Below, piece by piece: positions 1 through 7,804 of a stretch of 64,000 nucleotides of DNA. Origin of the DNA: Senegalia massiliensis (GTDB lineage: Bacteria; Bacillota; Clostridia; Tissierellales; SIT17). Below the pieces are notes generated by a model. That model was not told where the DNA came from and ran no database searches. It saw only the letters and a program-made list of their open reading frames with translations. Each line of letters begins with the position of its first letter. Within the stretch, counting starts at the first letter, position 1. The stretch covers positions 839,241-903,240 of the forward strand of contig NZ_LR130785.1 of the NCBI RefSeq assembly GCF_900626135.1. Reading direction: 5' to 3'. The position numbers and the translations under genes are program-made.

Positions 1-1
1 A

Positions 2-334
2 GGTACATCTTTAGCATATTTACATGTTCATATATTAACTTTAGGAATGTTCTTTTTTATGATACTCTCTCTATTTGAATCAAAGCTTAATATGAGTAAT
101 TTTAAAGGATTTAAGTTGTTTAATATTACATATAATCTAGGTCTACATATAACTCTTGGGGTATTTATTGTAAGAGGTGTTACAGAAGTTTTAGGTTCTA
201 ATTATAGTAGGGCATTTGATAAATCTATTAGTGGAATTGCTGGAATAGGTCATATACTTCTAGCTACTGGAATCATTACAATTTTAATAATATTAAATAA
301 ATCTTCTAAAAAACTTGAAGTTTATAATCAATAA
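2..334 (+). CDS. DUF2871 family membrane protein (5'-truncated by window edge)
   Basis: The reading frame is open from the first bases of the window, so only the C-terminal ~110 residues are present; the ATG at 47 is internal. Visible features are a Leu/His-rich helix (LAYLHVH), a Phe-rich membrane helix, then the block ITYNLGLHITLGVFIVRGVT and the block ISGIAGIGHILLATGIITI near the C-terminus. This pattern (HVH, YN-G, RG-T, SGIAGIGH) is what I know from DUF2871, a small polytopic inner-membrane family of unknown function. It is followed by an intrinsic terminator, so it ends its transcription unit. Family assignment is from memory; function unknown. Confidence 0.7.
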   Translation, partial: GTSLAYLHVHILTLGMFFFMILSLFESKLNMSNFKGFKLFNITYNLGLHITLGVFIVRGVTEVLGSNYSRAFDKSISGIAGIGHILLATGIITILIILNKSSKKLEVYNQ

Positions 335-340
335 TTATGA

Positions 341-400
341 AAAGAAATCTATTGGACGAAAGCTTTTTTAAAAAGTATAATATTCATAGATTTCTTTTTT
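341..400 (+). terminator. Intrinsic terminator after DUF2871 gene
   Basis: Arms AAAGAAATCTAT (341-352) and ATAGATTTCTTT (386-397) are perfectly complementary and run into a T-tract. The 33-nt loop contains a smaller A/T hairpin. Confidence 0.65.
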
Positions 401-435
401 GTTTATAAATATATTTTATATAAGGAGGTTTTGTC

Positions 436-1419
436 ATGGAGCATAGTAGAGTTTTGATAGCAAATTTACCAACACCTATACAAAAATTAAATAATCTAAG
501 TGATAAATATGGTATAAATTTATATTTAAAAAGAGATGATTATACTGGAGTAGAGGTTTCTGGAAATAAAATAAGGAAACTAGAATTTGTGGTAGGTGAC
601 GCATTTGAAAAAGGATGCGATACAATTATCACAGCTGGTGCTATCCAATCAAATCACTGTAGAGCAACAGCTGCAGTTTGTGCAAAGCTTGGATTAAATT
701 GTGAGTTAGTTATTAAGGGTGAAAAACCAGATGATTTTGAAGGAAATATTTTTATTTCTAATATGCTAGGAGCAAATATTCATTATATCACTCCAGATGT
801 TGCAGTAGATGAAAAAATGGAAAGAATCAATAAACAAATAAGTAACAATGGTAAAAAAGGTTATATTATTCCAATTGGAGCTTCTAATGCTGTAGGTTCT
901 TTAGGTTATGCAGAAAATATTATAGAAATTATAAAGCAAGAAAAAGAATTAGGTTTAGAATTTGATGCTATTATAGTTACTGTCGGGTCAGGTGGTACAT
1001 ATGCTGGACTATGGTATGCTAATGAAACTATAGAAAATCCAAAAGATATAATAGGATTTAGTGTATCGGAATCTAGTGAAAAATTCACTTCAAATGTAAA
1101 AGATATCTTATTACATATGTATAAAAGAGATGGAATTATTAAAGAAAAAATTAACGAGAATGGTATAATTATTAAAGATGAATACATAGGGGATGGATAT
1201 GCATTAAGCAGATCAGAGGAAATAGAATTTATTTGTGACATGGCAAAATTAGAAGGAGTTATATTTGATCCTGTATATACAGGAAAGGCATTCAGAGGTA
1301 TGATAAGTGAAATTGAAAGTGGAAATTTTGATAAGTATAAAAATATTCTATTTATTCATACTGGTGGTTTGTTAGGATGGACAAATGAACAAAGAAATAT
1401 GGCAATGAAATTTAATTAG
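436..1419 (+). CDS. D-cysteine desulfhydrase / ACC deaminase family PLP enzyme
   Basis: A 327-residue fold-type II PLP enzyme, the usual length for the family. SGNKIRKLE at 42-50 carries the expected Schiff-base lysine (K45); GAIQSNHCRATA at 68-79 is the substrate-contact loop typical of D-cysteine desulfhydrase and ACC deaminase; VGSGGTYAG at 183-191 is the phosphate-binding loop. The start has an AAGGAGG site 7 bases upstream. Family members release H2S, pyruvate and ammonia from D-cysteine, or deaminate ACC; I prefer D-cysteine desulfhydrase because the gene sits in a region rich in thiol and selenium genes, but the sequence alone does not fix the substrate. It is a single-gene unit, convergent with the selenoprotein methyltransferase and separated by a bidirectional terminator. 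Confidence 0.8.
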   Translation: MEHSRVLIANLPTPIQKLNNLSDKYGINLYLKRDDYTGVEVSGNKIRKLEFVVGDAFEKGCDTIITAGAIQSNHCRATAAVCAKLGLNCELVIKGEKPDDFEGNIFISNMLGANIHYITPDVAVDEKMERINKQISNNGKKGYIIPIGASNAVGSLGYAENIIEIIKQEKELGLEFDAIIVTVGSGGTYAGLWYANETIENPKDIIGFSVSESSEKFTSNVKDILLHMYKRDGIIKEKINENGIIIKDEYIGDGYALSRSEEIEFICDMAKLEGVIFDPVYTGKAFRGMISEIESGNFDKYKNILFIHTGGLLGWTNEQRNMAMKFN

Positions 1420-1432
1420 AATTAATTTAGAA

Positions 1433-1474
1433 AATAGGTAGTTTCATAACAAATTTGTTATGAAACTACCTATT
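1433..1474. terminator. Bidirectional terminator between convergent genes
   Basis: A 42-nt perfect palindrome (21-bp arms, core ACAAATTTGT) lies between the D-cysteine desulfhydrase gene and the convergent methyltransferase gene. Its left-hand end overlaps the stop codon of the latter (1473-1475). Confidence 0.75.
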
Positions 1475-2222
1475 ATTTATAAGCTAAAATTTCTCCATTT
1501 CCAATATATTCTTTTATTTTTAAACCATATCCCCATTTTCTTGCATATTCATCTGTAACTTCATTTAATTTTATATCTATATTTTTAAAACCAGTATTAA
1601 CTAAAATTTCTTTTATCTCTTCCAGAGATATTGCACCACCTACTCAGGTTCCATGTACATTTGGATCTTCTTTTATTTCATCTGGCAATTCTTTTTTTAA
1701 TAATATATCTGAAATGCTTATTCTTCCATTAGGTTTTAATACTCTATAAATGTCACTATAAACTTGTTTTTTATCAGTTGATAAATTGATTACACAGTTT
1801 GACATAAGTAGATCTAAATAATTATCTCTTATAGGTATATACTCAATTTCACCTAATCTGAATTCTGCATTTTTAAAGCCTTTTTTATCAACTATATCTC
1901 TAGCTTTTTCAAGCATCTTGTAGTTGTTGTCAATGCCTATTACATATCCTTTTTCTCCTACTGATTTTGATGCTAAAAACACATCCATTCCTCTTCCAGA
2001 ACCAAGGTCTGCTACTACTTCTCCTGTTTTAGGCTTTCCCTTTTCCTTAGGATTTCCACATCCTAGTCCTAATTGTGCTTCTTCAGGAATGTTTTTTAAA
2101 TCTTCTTCACTATATCCTAAAGACTTATTTAATTTATCAATATCACCTGTTACTTTTCTTTCTTTACTTGCTATGTCATCATAAAAATCATTAATAGATT
2201 TTCTAATGTTTTTCTTATCCAT
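1473..2222 (-). CDS. arsM: Predicted selenocysteine-containing arsenite methyltransferase (ArsM family)
   Basis: Read through one TGA (1644-1646), the frame gives 249 residues, close to the normal ArsM length; stopping at the TGA would remove the last 56 residues. Visible motifs: GLGCGNP with C55, the SAM-binding DLGSGRGMD at 72-80, SNCVINL with C143, and after the TGA the block VGGAISLEEI. In ArsM/AS3MT the residue just before the GGA block is the second As(III)-binding cysteine, partner of the NCVINL cysteine. Here it is TGA, codon 193. A 7-bp hairpin with loop GGA starts the right distance downstream (separate entry). ArsM methylates As(III) with SAM in the cytosol. A good AGGAGG site precedes the ATG, and a TTGATT-17-TATAAT promoter lies just upstream. 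Alternative: a pseudogene with a nonsense mutation. That is less likely given the conserved downstream coding sequence, the exact Cys position and a second such gene next door. Confidence 0.8.
1614..1630 (-). promoter_or_regulatory. Putative bacterial SECIS element of arsM
   Basis: In the mRNA, UAUCUCU-GGA-AGAGAUA forms a perfect 7-bp stem with a GG-starting triloop. The loop begins 20 nt after the UGA at 1644-1646. Bacterial SECIS elements are short stems inside the coding sequence whose loop starts with a G-rich dinucleotide roughly 16-37 nt after UGA and binds SelB; this one fits. Not tested by folding software. Confidence 0.7.
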
Positions 2223-2255
2223 AAAAATCTCCTCCTAGTAGTAAGGTTCTATTTG

Positions 2256-2285
2256 ATTATATAAAAAATAATTGATTTAATCAAT
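2256..2285 (-). promoter_or_regulatory. Promoter and possible operator of arsM
   Basis: On the minus strand, TTGATT (-35, 2279-2284), a 17-bp spacer and TATAAT (-10, 2256-2261) make a near-consensus sigma-A promoter. The -35 is embedded in the perfect palindrome ATTGATT-T-AATCAAT (2271-2285), a plausible repressor site. Confidence 0.6.
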
Positions 2286-2289
2286 AAGT

Positions 2290-2326
2290 CAAAAAAGTTG
2301 CAAAGTAATTGAATTTACTTTGCAAC
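2290..2326 (-). terminator. Intrinsic terminator of the selenoprotein flavoprotein gene
   Basis: On the minus strand GTTGCAAAGTA and TACTTTGCAAC-type arms (2297-2326) are followed by a run of six T (2291-2296). The stop codon of the flavoprotein gene (2315-2317) lies inside the hairpin, so arsM downstream is probably expressed mainly from its own promoter. Confidence 0.75.
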
Positions 2327-3658
2327 AGAGGATGCAATATTTACTGCTTCCCAAGAGAGAGAAAATGGTGGAGAATAAGCATAATCATAATATGATAAAT
2401 CTTTTGTTGTAAGACCTGAATGAATTGCTGTAGTAAATGGAAGTAAACGAAGGACAGCATCTTTTTTACCAAAAACTCTAGCTCCAAGTATTTTATAACT
2501 ATTCTTTTCGTAGATAATTCTAAAATTTAATTTATAAGAATCAGGCATATATGATGGTTTATTAAGAACCTTAGATTCTGCTATACCATAATAATAACCT
2601 AGATCTTTAGCTTGAGATTCAGTGAGTCCAGTTGTTCCAAATTCCAAATCTCCTACTTTAACAGAATTGCTACCTAATGATTCATAAGAAGCAAAGAGAT
2701 TTTCTTTAGACCTTGATAAGTTTATCCCTATTTGTCTACCTATTTTATTAGCACTAGTACCAAGTGGAATATATGCATCTTTTAAAAATTTATGTGGTAC
2801 AGTTGCACAATCTCCTACACTCCATACATTTTCAATATTAGTACGACCATATTTATCAATTACAATAGCACCATTTTTTATTTTCTTTAGTCTTCCATTA
2901 TTAAATATTTGAGTATTAGGTCTTACTCCTATAGCTAAAATTAGTGCATCTATTTTATCTTTTCTATTTGTAGTAATAATTTCTTTTACCACTTCATTTT
3001 CTGCGACTACATTTTCTAATCTTTCAGAAAAATGAATGTTTATGCCATGTCTTTCTATTTCCTTTTTAGCAGCTTCTCCAGCTTTTTTGTCATATACACC
3101 ATTTAAAAGATAATCTCTTGAATGATAAAGATTTATATTTAAATGATTATATTTAGAAAGTTGTTCAGCTACTTCAACACCTATAAATCCGCCTCCTACT
3201 ATAGCTATATTTTTATATTTATTTATGTTTTCCTTTAAATCCTTAGCTATATAAGGTTTAGTAACTGTATATACATTTTTAGAATCTATTTCTTTAATAT
3301 CTGGAATAAAAGGTGTTGCTCCTGTTGATATTACTAATTCATTATAATCAAAGACTTTTTCTTTTAAGTTTTCTAAATCCTTTACAAAAACTTTCTTTTC
3401 ATCAAAGTCCACTGATTTTACTTCATGTTTTTGGAGTAAATTAATATTATTTTCTTTTGCATCTTTTAATGTTTTTGAAAATAACTTTTCATCTATATTA
3501 TCAAATATATCACCGATATAATAGGGAAGACCTCAGGCCCCAAAAGATATATAATCTTCTTTTTCTAATACTGTAATTTCTAAGTTTGGGTTTTCACGTA
3601 TTGCTTTAAATGCAACACTCATGCCTCCAGCAATCCCACCTATAACAACTATTTTCAT
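2315..3658 (-). CDS. Predicted selenocysteine-containing CoA-disulfide reductase/NADH oxidase-type flavoprotein
   Basis: From the ATG at 3658 (preceded by GAGGTGATAA) and through one TGA (3533-3535), the frame gives 447 residues, the normal size of the CoA-disulfide reductase / NADH oxidase family. Residues 5-13 form the FAD-binding GGIAGG loop. SFGA-X-GLPYYIG at 38-48 is the family active-site block, where X is the single redox cysteine (C42/C43 in characterised members); here codon 42 is TGA. Further blocks: STGATPFIP, a second nucleotide-binding GGGFIGVE, LAIGVRPNT, SVGDCA, and the C-terminal dimerisation block YAYSPPFS. Family members reduce CoA disulfide, persulfides or O2 with NAD(P)H. 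A hairpin with loop GGU follows the TGA by 18 nt. If the TGA were a stop, translation would end after 41 residues; an internal start at 3412 would lack the FAD site and the active-site residue, so read-through as Sec is the better model. Confidence 0.82.
3506..3520 (-). promoter_or_regulatory. Putative bacterial SECIS element of the flavoprotein gene
   Basis: In the mRNA, UAUAUC-GGU-GAUAUA is a perfect 6-bp stem with a GG-starting triloop. The loop starts 18 nt after the UGA at 3533-3535, matching the spacing I recall for the E. coli fdhF SECIS. Same architecture as the arsM element. Confidence 0.68.
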
Positions 3659-3781
3659 ATTTATCACCTCACAAACTATTTACCCCTTAACAAGTAGACT
3701 AATCTAATAAGTGTCCTTCACAAGTTAATAGTGTTAAAATACTAAATCTCGGGTATTAACTTAATTAGAGGAAGTTTAATT

Positions 3782-3997
3782 ATGAAGGGAAATTCCTGAA
3801 ATAGACGGACTTCAACAAGAGAAATCTATCATTTAGATTTATCATGTACTCATTTAGGATGCAACCTTGGATGGAAGGATGGAGACAAAACATGGGATTG
3901 TAAATGTCATGGTTCTCGCTTTAATGCTAAAGGAGAAGTAATATAAGGACCGGCAATGAAATCTTTAAAAATAATAAGTAAGAAAGATAAAAAGTAA
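3782..3997 (+). pseudogene. Decayed Rieske [2Fe-2S] domain fragment
   Basis: In one frame, [13 protein letters not shown] and later [13 protein letters not shown] are classic Rieske ligand blocks (C-x-H and C-x-x-H), followed by GPAMKSLK. The frame has an early TGA (3797-3799) and a TAA (3944-3946) splitting GEVI from GPAMK, and the upstream part looks frameshifted. The closest family known to me is the C-terminal Rieske domain of FAD-dependent amine-oxidase-type proteins; no FAD domain remains upstream. It fills most of the 433-bp gap between the flavoprotein gene and hom. Confidence 0.7.
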
Positions 3998-4092
3998 ATT
4001 TTATCAAAGAATAGTAAGAATATATTAAACTAAATGTTATAATATATCTGACAAAGTTTTAAACTGTCTATAAATAAAAAGGGGAGTGTAAA

Positions 4093-5142
4093 ATGACAAA
4101 AGAGTTAAAAGTAGCAATGCTTGGTTTTGGAAGTGCTGGTAAAGCATTTGCAAAATTACTGATGGATAAACATGGGGAAATATTAGACAAATATAAATGT
4201 GATGTAAAAGTAGTTGCAATAGCTACAAATAGTAAGGGGAGTATGGTAGATGAAGATGGTATTGATTTAGAGTTAGCAATATCTGATGTTAAAAATTTAA
4301 ATCATTTTGATAAAAAAAGAAAAGGATATTCAAATTTAAATTCAATAGAAATTGCAGAAAAGGTAAATTATGATGTGATTATGGAATTAACACCTCTTAA
4401 AATTTTCACAGGGCAACCTGCAATAGATCATATTAAGGCAGCACTTAATAGAAAAAAACATGCAATAACTGCAAACAAAGGTCCAATTGCATGGGCATAT
4501 GAAGAGTTAAGAGATTTAGCGAAAAGACAAAACAGCTTATTTTATTATGAAACAACAGTAATGGATGGAACACCTGTATTTAATCTTGTAGATGAAACTT
4601 TAGATCTTTGTAAAGTAACAGAAGTAAATGGAATATTAAACTCTACTACAAATTTCATATTAGAAGAAATAGCAAAAGGAAAAGCATATGATGATGTAAT
4701 AGTAGAGGGAAAGGAAAGAGGATTTATAGAAGCAGATCCAGCTATGGATATAGAAGGTTGGGATGCCGCGGCAAAGACTGCAGTACTTTTAAATGTACTT
4801 ATGGGAGCAAATATAACACCTGTTGATATAGAAAGAAAAGGAATAGAAGATATTACAGCTGAACAAATAGAATATGCAAATAAGAGAGGAAATATAATAA
4901 AACTCATATGTCATGGTTCTATAAAAAATGGCAAAGTTATTGGAAAAGTTGAACCAAAAGAAATATCACAGGATGATATATATTCAAATATAAAAGGGAC
5001 TTCATCAATTGTAACTATAACTACTGATTTAATGAGAGATTTAACAATAGTAGAGCATGATCCAGAAATAGAACAAACAGCATATGGAGTATTTAGTGAT
5101 CTTTTAAGAGTTATAAGATTTAACAAAATAATTGAATACTAA
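4093..5142 (+). CDS. hom: Homoserine dehydrogenase without ACT domain
   Basis: NAD(P)H-dependent reduction of aspartate semialdehyde to homoserine, on the threonine/methionine branch. GFGSAG at 11-16 is the Rossmann nucleotide loop; TANKGPIA at 126-133, NSTTNF at 183-188 and ADPAMDIEGWDAAAK at 214-228 are the family's substrate and catalytic blocks (catalytic Lys at the end of the last). At 349 residues it stops right after the catalytic domain and lacks the C-terminal ACT domain of feedback-inhibited forms, so allosteric control by threonine is not expected from this sequence. The gene stands alone, with a GGGGAGTG site 6 bases from ATG and a TATAAT at 4038-4043. No thrB/thrC neighbours. Confidence 0.88.
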   Translation: MTKELKVAMLGFGSAGKAFAKLLMDKHGEILDKYKCDVKVVAIATNSKGSMVDEDGIDLELAISDVKNLNHFDKKRKGYSNLNSIEIAEKVNYDVIMELTPLKIFTGQPAIDHIKAALNRKKHAITANKGPIAWAYEELRDLAKRQNSLFYYETTVMDGTPVFNLVDETLDLCKVTEVNGILNSTTNFILEEIAKGKAYDDVIVEGKERGFIEADPAMDIEGWDAAAKTAVLLNVLMGANITPVDIERKGIEDITAEQIEYANKRGNIIKLICHGSIKNGKVIGKVEPKEISQDDIYSNIKGTSSIVTITTDLMRDLTIVEHDPEIEQTAYGVFSDLLRVIRFNKIIEY

Positions 5143-5152
5143 AGTAATAAAC

Positions 5153-5192
5153 AAAAGGCTTTAATCCTCAAATTTGAGGGTTAAAGCCTTTT
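5153..5192. terminator. Bidirectional terminator between hom and sfsA
   Basis: Arms AAAAGGCTTTAA-CCTCAAA and their complement pair over the whole 40 nt with one mismatch. A- and T-rich flanks suit both convergent genes; the right end touches the sfsA stop codon. Confidence 0.75.
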
Positions 5193-5886
5193 ATATATTA
5201 AAGTCTATTTTAACCTGTGATCCTATAGATATACTATTTTCAGTGATAATAGAATCGTATACAAGGATTTCTACGCCTTTTTCCTTTGCAAGTTTTACCG
5301 CATCAGAAAACTTTTTATCCATCTCTTTATTTAATCTAAATACTTTTGGTCCTTTCATTTGAATTAAGAAAAATATAATTCCTCTATAGCTATTTTTAAC
5401 AGCTTCAATCATTTCAAGTACATGCTTTGTTCCTCGTGAGGTTGGAGCATCAGGAAACATTGCAATATTATTATTTTCTAAAGTTACACCTTTTATTTCC
5501 ATAAATCCTTTTTTATTTTCATTTTCAAAATATATATCATACCTTGAATTACCATAAGTTACTTCTCTTTTTACTAAATCTAAATTAAGTAATTCTTTTA
5601 TTTTATTTTGAGTTATTGCATCATAGACAACTTTATTAGGAACTTGAGAATCCATATTTACAAGGATATCATTTTTCCAAACAGCAATCAGAGAATACTT
5701 TGTCTTCCTGTTTTTATTATGAGAACAATCCTCTAATATTATATTAGTTCCTGGCATAAGTAATTCTTTACATCTTCCAGTATTCTTAACATGTACAGTT
5801 TCTTCTTTTCCATCTATTAATACTTGTGCAATAAATCTATTTGGTCTTTTTAAAAATATTCCTTTTATAACTTTTTTATATTCCAT
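5191..5886 (-). CDS. sfsA: SfsA family DNA/RNA nuclease (sugar fermentation stimulation protein)
   Basis: A 231-residue SfsA homologue. HVKNTGRCKELL is the OB-like N-terminal block that marks the family, and MEIKGVTLE plus FPDAPTSRGTKHV form the restriction-endonuclease-like catalytic core (acidic and Lys residues). Originally described as stimulating maltose genes in E. coli; structural work places it among nucleases. I start at ATG 5886 because the GTG at 5895 overlaps the AAGGTG Shine-Dalgarno sequence. It lies directly downstream of the rhomboid gene (27-bp gap), so the two are probably co-transcribed. Confidence 0.85.
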   Translation of the reverse strand: MEYKKVIKGIFLKRPNRFIAQVLIDGKEETVHVKNTGRCKELLMPGTNIILEDCSHNKNRKTKYSLIAVWKNDILVNMDSQVPNKVVYDAITQNKIKELLNLDLVKREVTYGNSRYDIYFENENKKGFMEIKGVTLENNNIAMFPDAPTSRGTKHVLEMIEAVKNSYRGIIFFLIQMKGPKVFRLNKEMDKKFSDAVKLAKEKGVEILVYDSIITENSISIGSQVKIDFNI

Positions 5887-5913
5887 AATTATCACCTTAA
5901 ATTTAAAATTATA

Positions 5914-6495
5914 TTATTTAATAAATACATAAGAAAGTAAATATCCTATGACAAGTCCTCCAATATGAGCTGTAACACTTATACTTGGTACAAATATTGT
6001 TAGTGCTAAATTTATTCCAAGAAGACTTAATATACTTTTTCTACCTTCTGGAGTAACCATATTTTTGTGACGATGAATTAGGTATAAAAATGCTCCAAAT
6101 AATCCAAATAAACTTCCAGAAGCTCCTGCAGATAAAGTGAAAAAATCAAAGAAAAAAGTTGCTAAATTTCCTCCTATTCCTGTTAATAAGAAAAAAAGTA
6201 AATACTTTTTACTTCCCATAAGTCTTTCAATTTGAGGACCGAATATATATAAAGCATACCCATTAAAAAAGATATGCATAACTCCTATGTGAATAAAAAT
6301 TGAAGTTATAAATCTATAATACTCACTATATCTTAAAATAAAAGGGGGATAGAAAGCACCATATCTTACAAGTGTTTCTGAATTTGTAGATCCACCATTT
6401 AAAGTAATAAATATAAAATAAATTATCATTATAGTTAAAAATATAAATGTTATCTTACTCTTTTTATAAAATTCTTTCATTCTCTCAATTAACAT
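5914..6495 (-). CDS. Rhomboid family intramembrane serine protease
   Basis: A 193-residue polytopic protein with about six hydrophobic helices. HIGVMHIFFNGYAL (69-82) is the rhomboid oxyanion/His-Asn region, GASGSLFG (124-131) carries the nucleophile S126, and TAHIGG has the catalytic His (H177). Rhomboids cleave transmembrane helices inside the membrane; the substrate here is unknown. An AGGAG site is placed 8 bases before ATG. Likely first gene of a two-gene unit with sfsA. All key residues are intact. Confidence 0.88.
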   Translation of the reverse strand: MLIERMKEFYKKSKITFIFLTIMIIYFIFITLNGGSTNSETLVRYGAFYPPFILRYSEYYRFITSIFIHIGVMHIFFNGYALYIFGPQIERLMGSKKYLLFFLLTGIGGNLATFFFDFFTLSAGASGSLFGLFGAFLYLIHRHKNMVTPEGRKSILSLLGINLALTIFVPSISVTAHIGGLVIGYLLSYVFIK

Positions 6496-6778
6496 AATTA
6501 TCTCCTATTTTTTATATATTAAATTTCTCTAATCGTATTATCACATAATACTTCTCAAATATCAAATATAAAACTCACTTAATAAGTGATATAATATGGT
6601 ATAAAATAAAAGTTGAGAAGTAAATATGAGTAAGTCTTTTTAAATAATATATTTAAATACGTAATACATTTATATGAAACAATTAAATTTAAAAGAATCA
6701 TTTTTTGAAAATAATAAATACATAGAATTTGATTTAAAAATGGAACTTATATTTTAATTTTAAAAAGGGGGATTAGTT

Positions 6779-7588
6779 TTGAAGAAATTAAACACAATGT
6801 ATTTTAGTGCTACTGGTACGACTAAAAAATTGTTGGATGAAATAGCAGACAAGTTGTTAAAGAATATAGATATATTAAATGGAGATAGAATTGACTTTAC
6901 ATTACCAGATATAAGAAAAAATAGTGTTTTATTTTCTAAAAATGACATACTTTTAATAGGGGTTCCAGTATATGCAGGAAGAGTACCAAATGTACTTTTG
7001 AAATATTTAAACTCTATAAAAGGTGAAAGAAGCAAAGCTATCCCCATAGTTCTATATGGAAATAGAAATTATGATGATGCTTTAATAGAGTTAAATGATA
7101 TATTAAGTAATAATGGATTTGATGTAATAGCTGCTGCAAGCTTTATAGGAGAGCACAGTTTTTCTTATACTTTAGCAAAGAATAGACCAGATGCTAGTGA
7201 CTTATCTATTGCTAGAGATTTTGGAGATGAAATATATAATAAAATAAAAAACAATATAGATAAAGATCTAAATATAAAAGGAATTAATCCTTATAGAACA
7301 TATTATATTCCAAAGGATGAAGTAGGAAACCCAGTAGATATAAGAAGGGTTATACCTAAAACTAATAAGACATGCATAGATTGTAAAATATGTGTGGAAA
7401 TTTGCCCTATGGGTTCAATTGATTATCAAGATGTAAGTACCCTAAATGGAATATGTATAAAATGTGGGGCATGTATAAAGAGATGTCCAACTAACTCAAA
7501 ATACTTTGATAATGAAGGATACTTAAGGCATAAAAGAGAACTTGAAGATGAATTTAAAGAGAGGAAATCACCTGATATTTTTATATAA
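6779..7588 (+). CDS. EFR1 family flavodoxin-ferredoxin protein
   Basis: A 269-residue two-domain electron carrier. The N-terminal flavodoxin fold starts with the FMN phosphate loop YFSATGTTKKL; the C-terminal domain has two [4Fe-4S] ferredoxin motifs, CIDCKICVEICP and CIKCGACIKRCP. This is the EFR1 ('EFR1 family ferrodoxin') arrangement common in anaerobic Firmicutes; the redox partner is unknown. The start is TTG at 6779, supported by GGGGG 8 bases upstream, with no ATG near. Monocistronic. Confidence 0.85.
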   Translation: MKKLNTMYFSATGTTKKLLDEIADKLLKNIDILNGDRIDFTLPDIRKNSVLFSKNDILLIGVPVYAGRVPNVLLKYLNSIKGERSKAIPIVLYGNRNYDDALIELNDILSNNGFDVIAAASFIGEHSFSYTLAKNRPDASDLSIARDFGDEIYNKIKNNIDKDLNIKGINPYRTYYIPKDEVGNPVDIRRVIPKTNKTCIDCKICVEICPMGSIDYQDVSTLNGICIKCGACIKRCPTNSKYFDNEGYLRHKRELEDEFKERKSPDIFI

Positions 7589-7740
7589 ATATTAAAACTT
7601 ATAAAGACCTAATTGATAATAAACTCTTAATAGAATATCCTTAAATATCAATTAAAATAAAGGAGGTATAGCATAATACTGTATCTCTTTTGTTTTTTGA
7701 ATTAAAAGATTATATATTATTTTAATTCATTAAATATTTA

Positions 7741-7769
7741 TTGAATAACAATAAATAACATAGTATAAT
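7741..7769 (+). promoter_or_regulatory. Sigma-A promoter of the DUF2975/HTH operon
   Basis: TTGAAT (7741-7746), 17-bp spacer, TATAAT (7764-7769). It sits 36 bp before the DUF2975 start codon. Confidence 0.6.
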
Positions 7770-7804
7770 ATAATGTAATAGAATAATTGAAAGGAGATTT
7801 TATT

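Noticed and set aside
1644-2222. ArsM ending at the TGA as a complete 192-residue protein
   Set aside because: The downstream frame continues with the conserved VGGA block to a normal stop before a terminator, giving typical family length.
2315-3412. Shorter flavoprotein starting at the internal ATG 3412
   Set aside because: It would lack the FAD-binding loop and active-site block, both of which are encoded in frame just upstream across the TGA.
3797-3799. TGA in the Rieske fragment as a third selenocysteine codon
   Set aside because: It does not replace a conserved Cys, the segment has a further TAA at 3944-3946 and no start or ribosome site; it is a decayed fragment.
4545-4907. Long antisense frame inside hom
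   Set aside because: Hydrophobic Ser/Ile-rich shadow of a strongly conserved coding sequence; no ribosome site. The same reasoning removes other antisense frames, e.g. 906-1241, 38022-38405 and 53989-54366.
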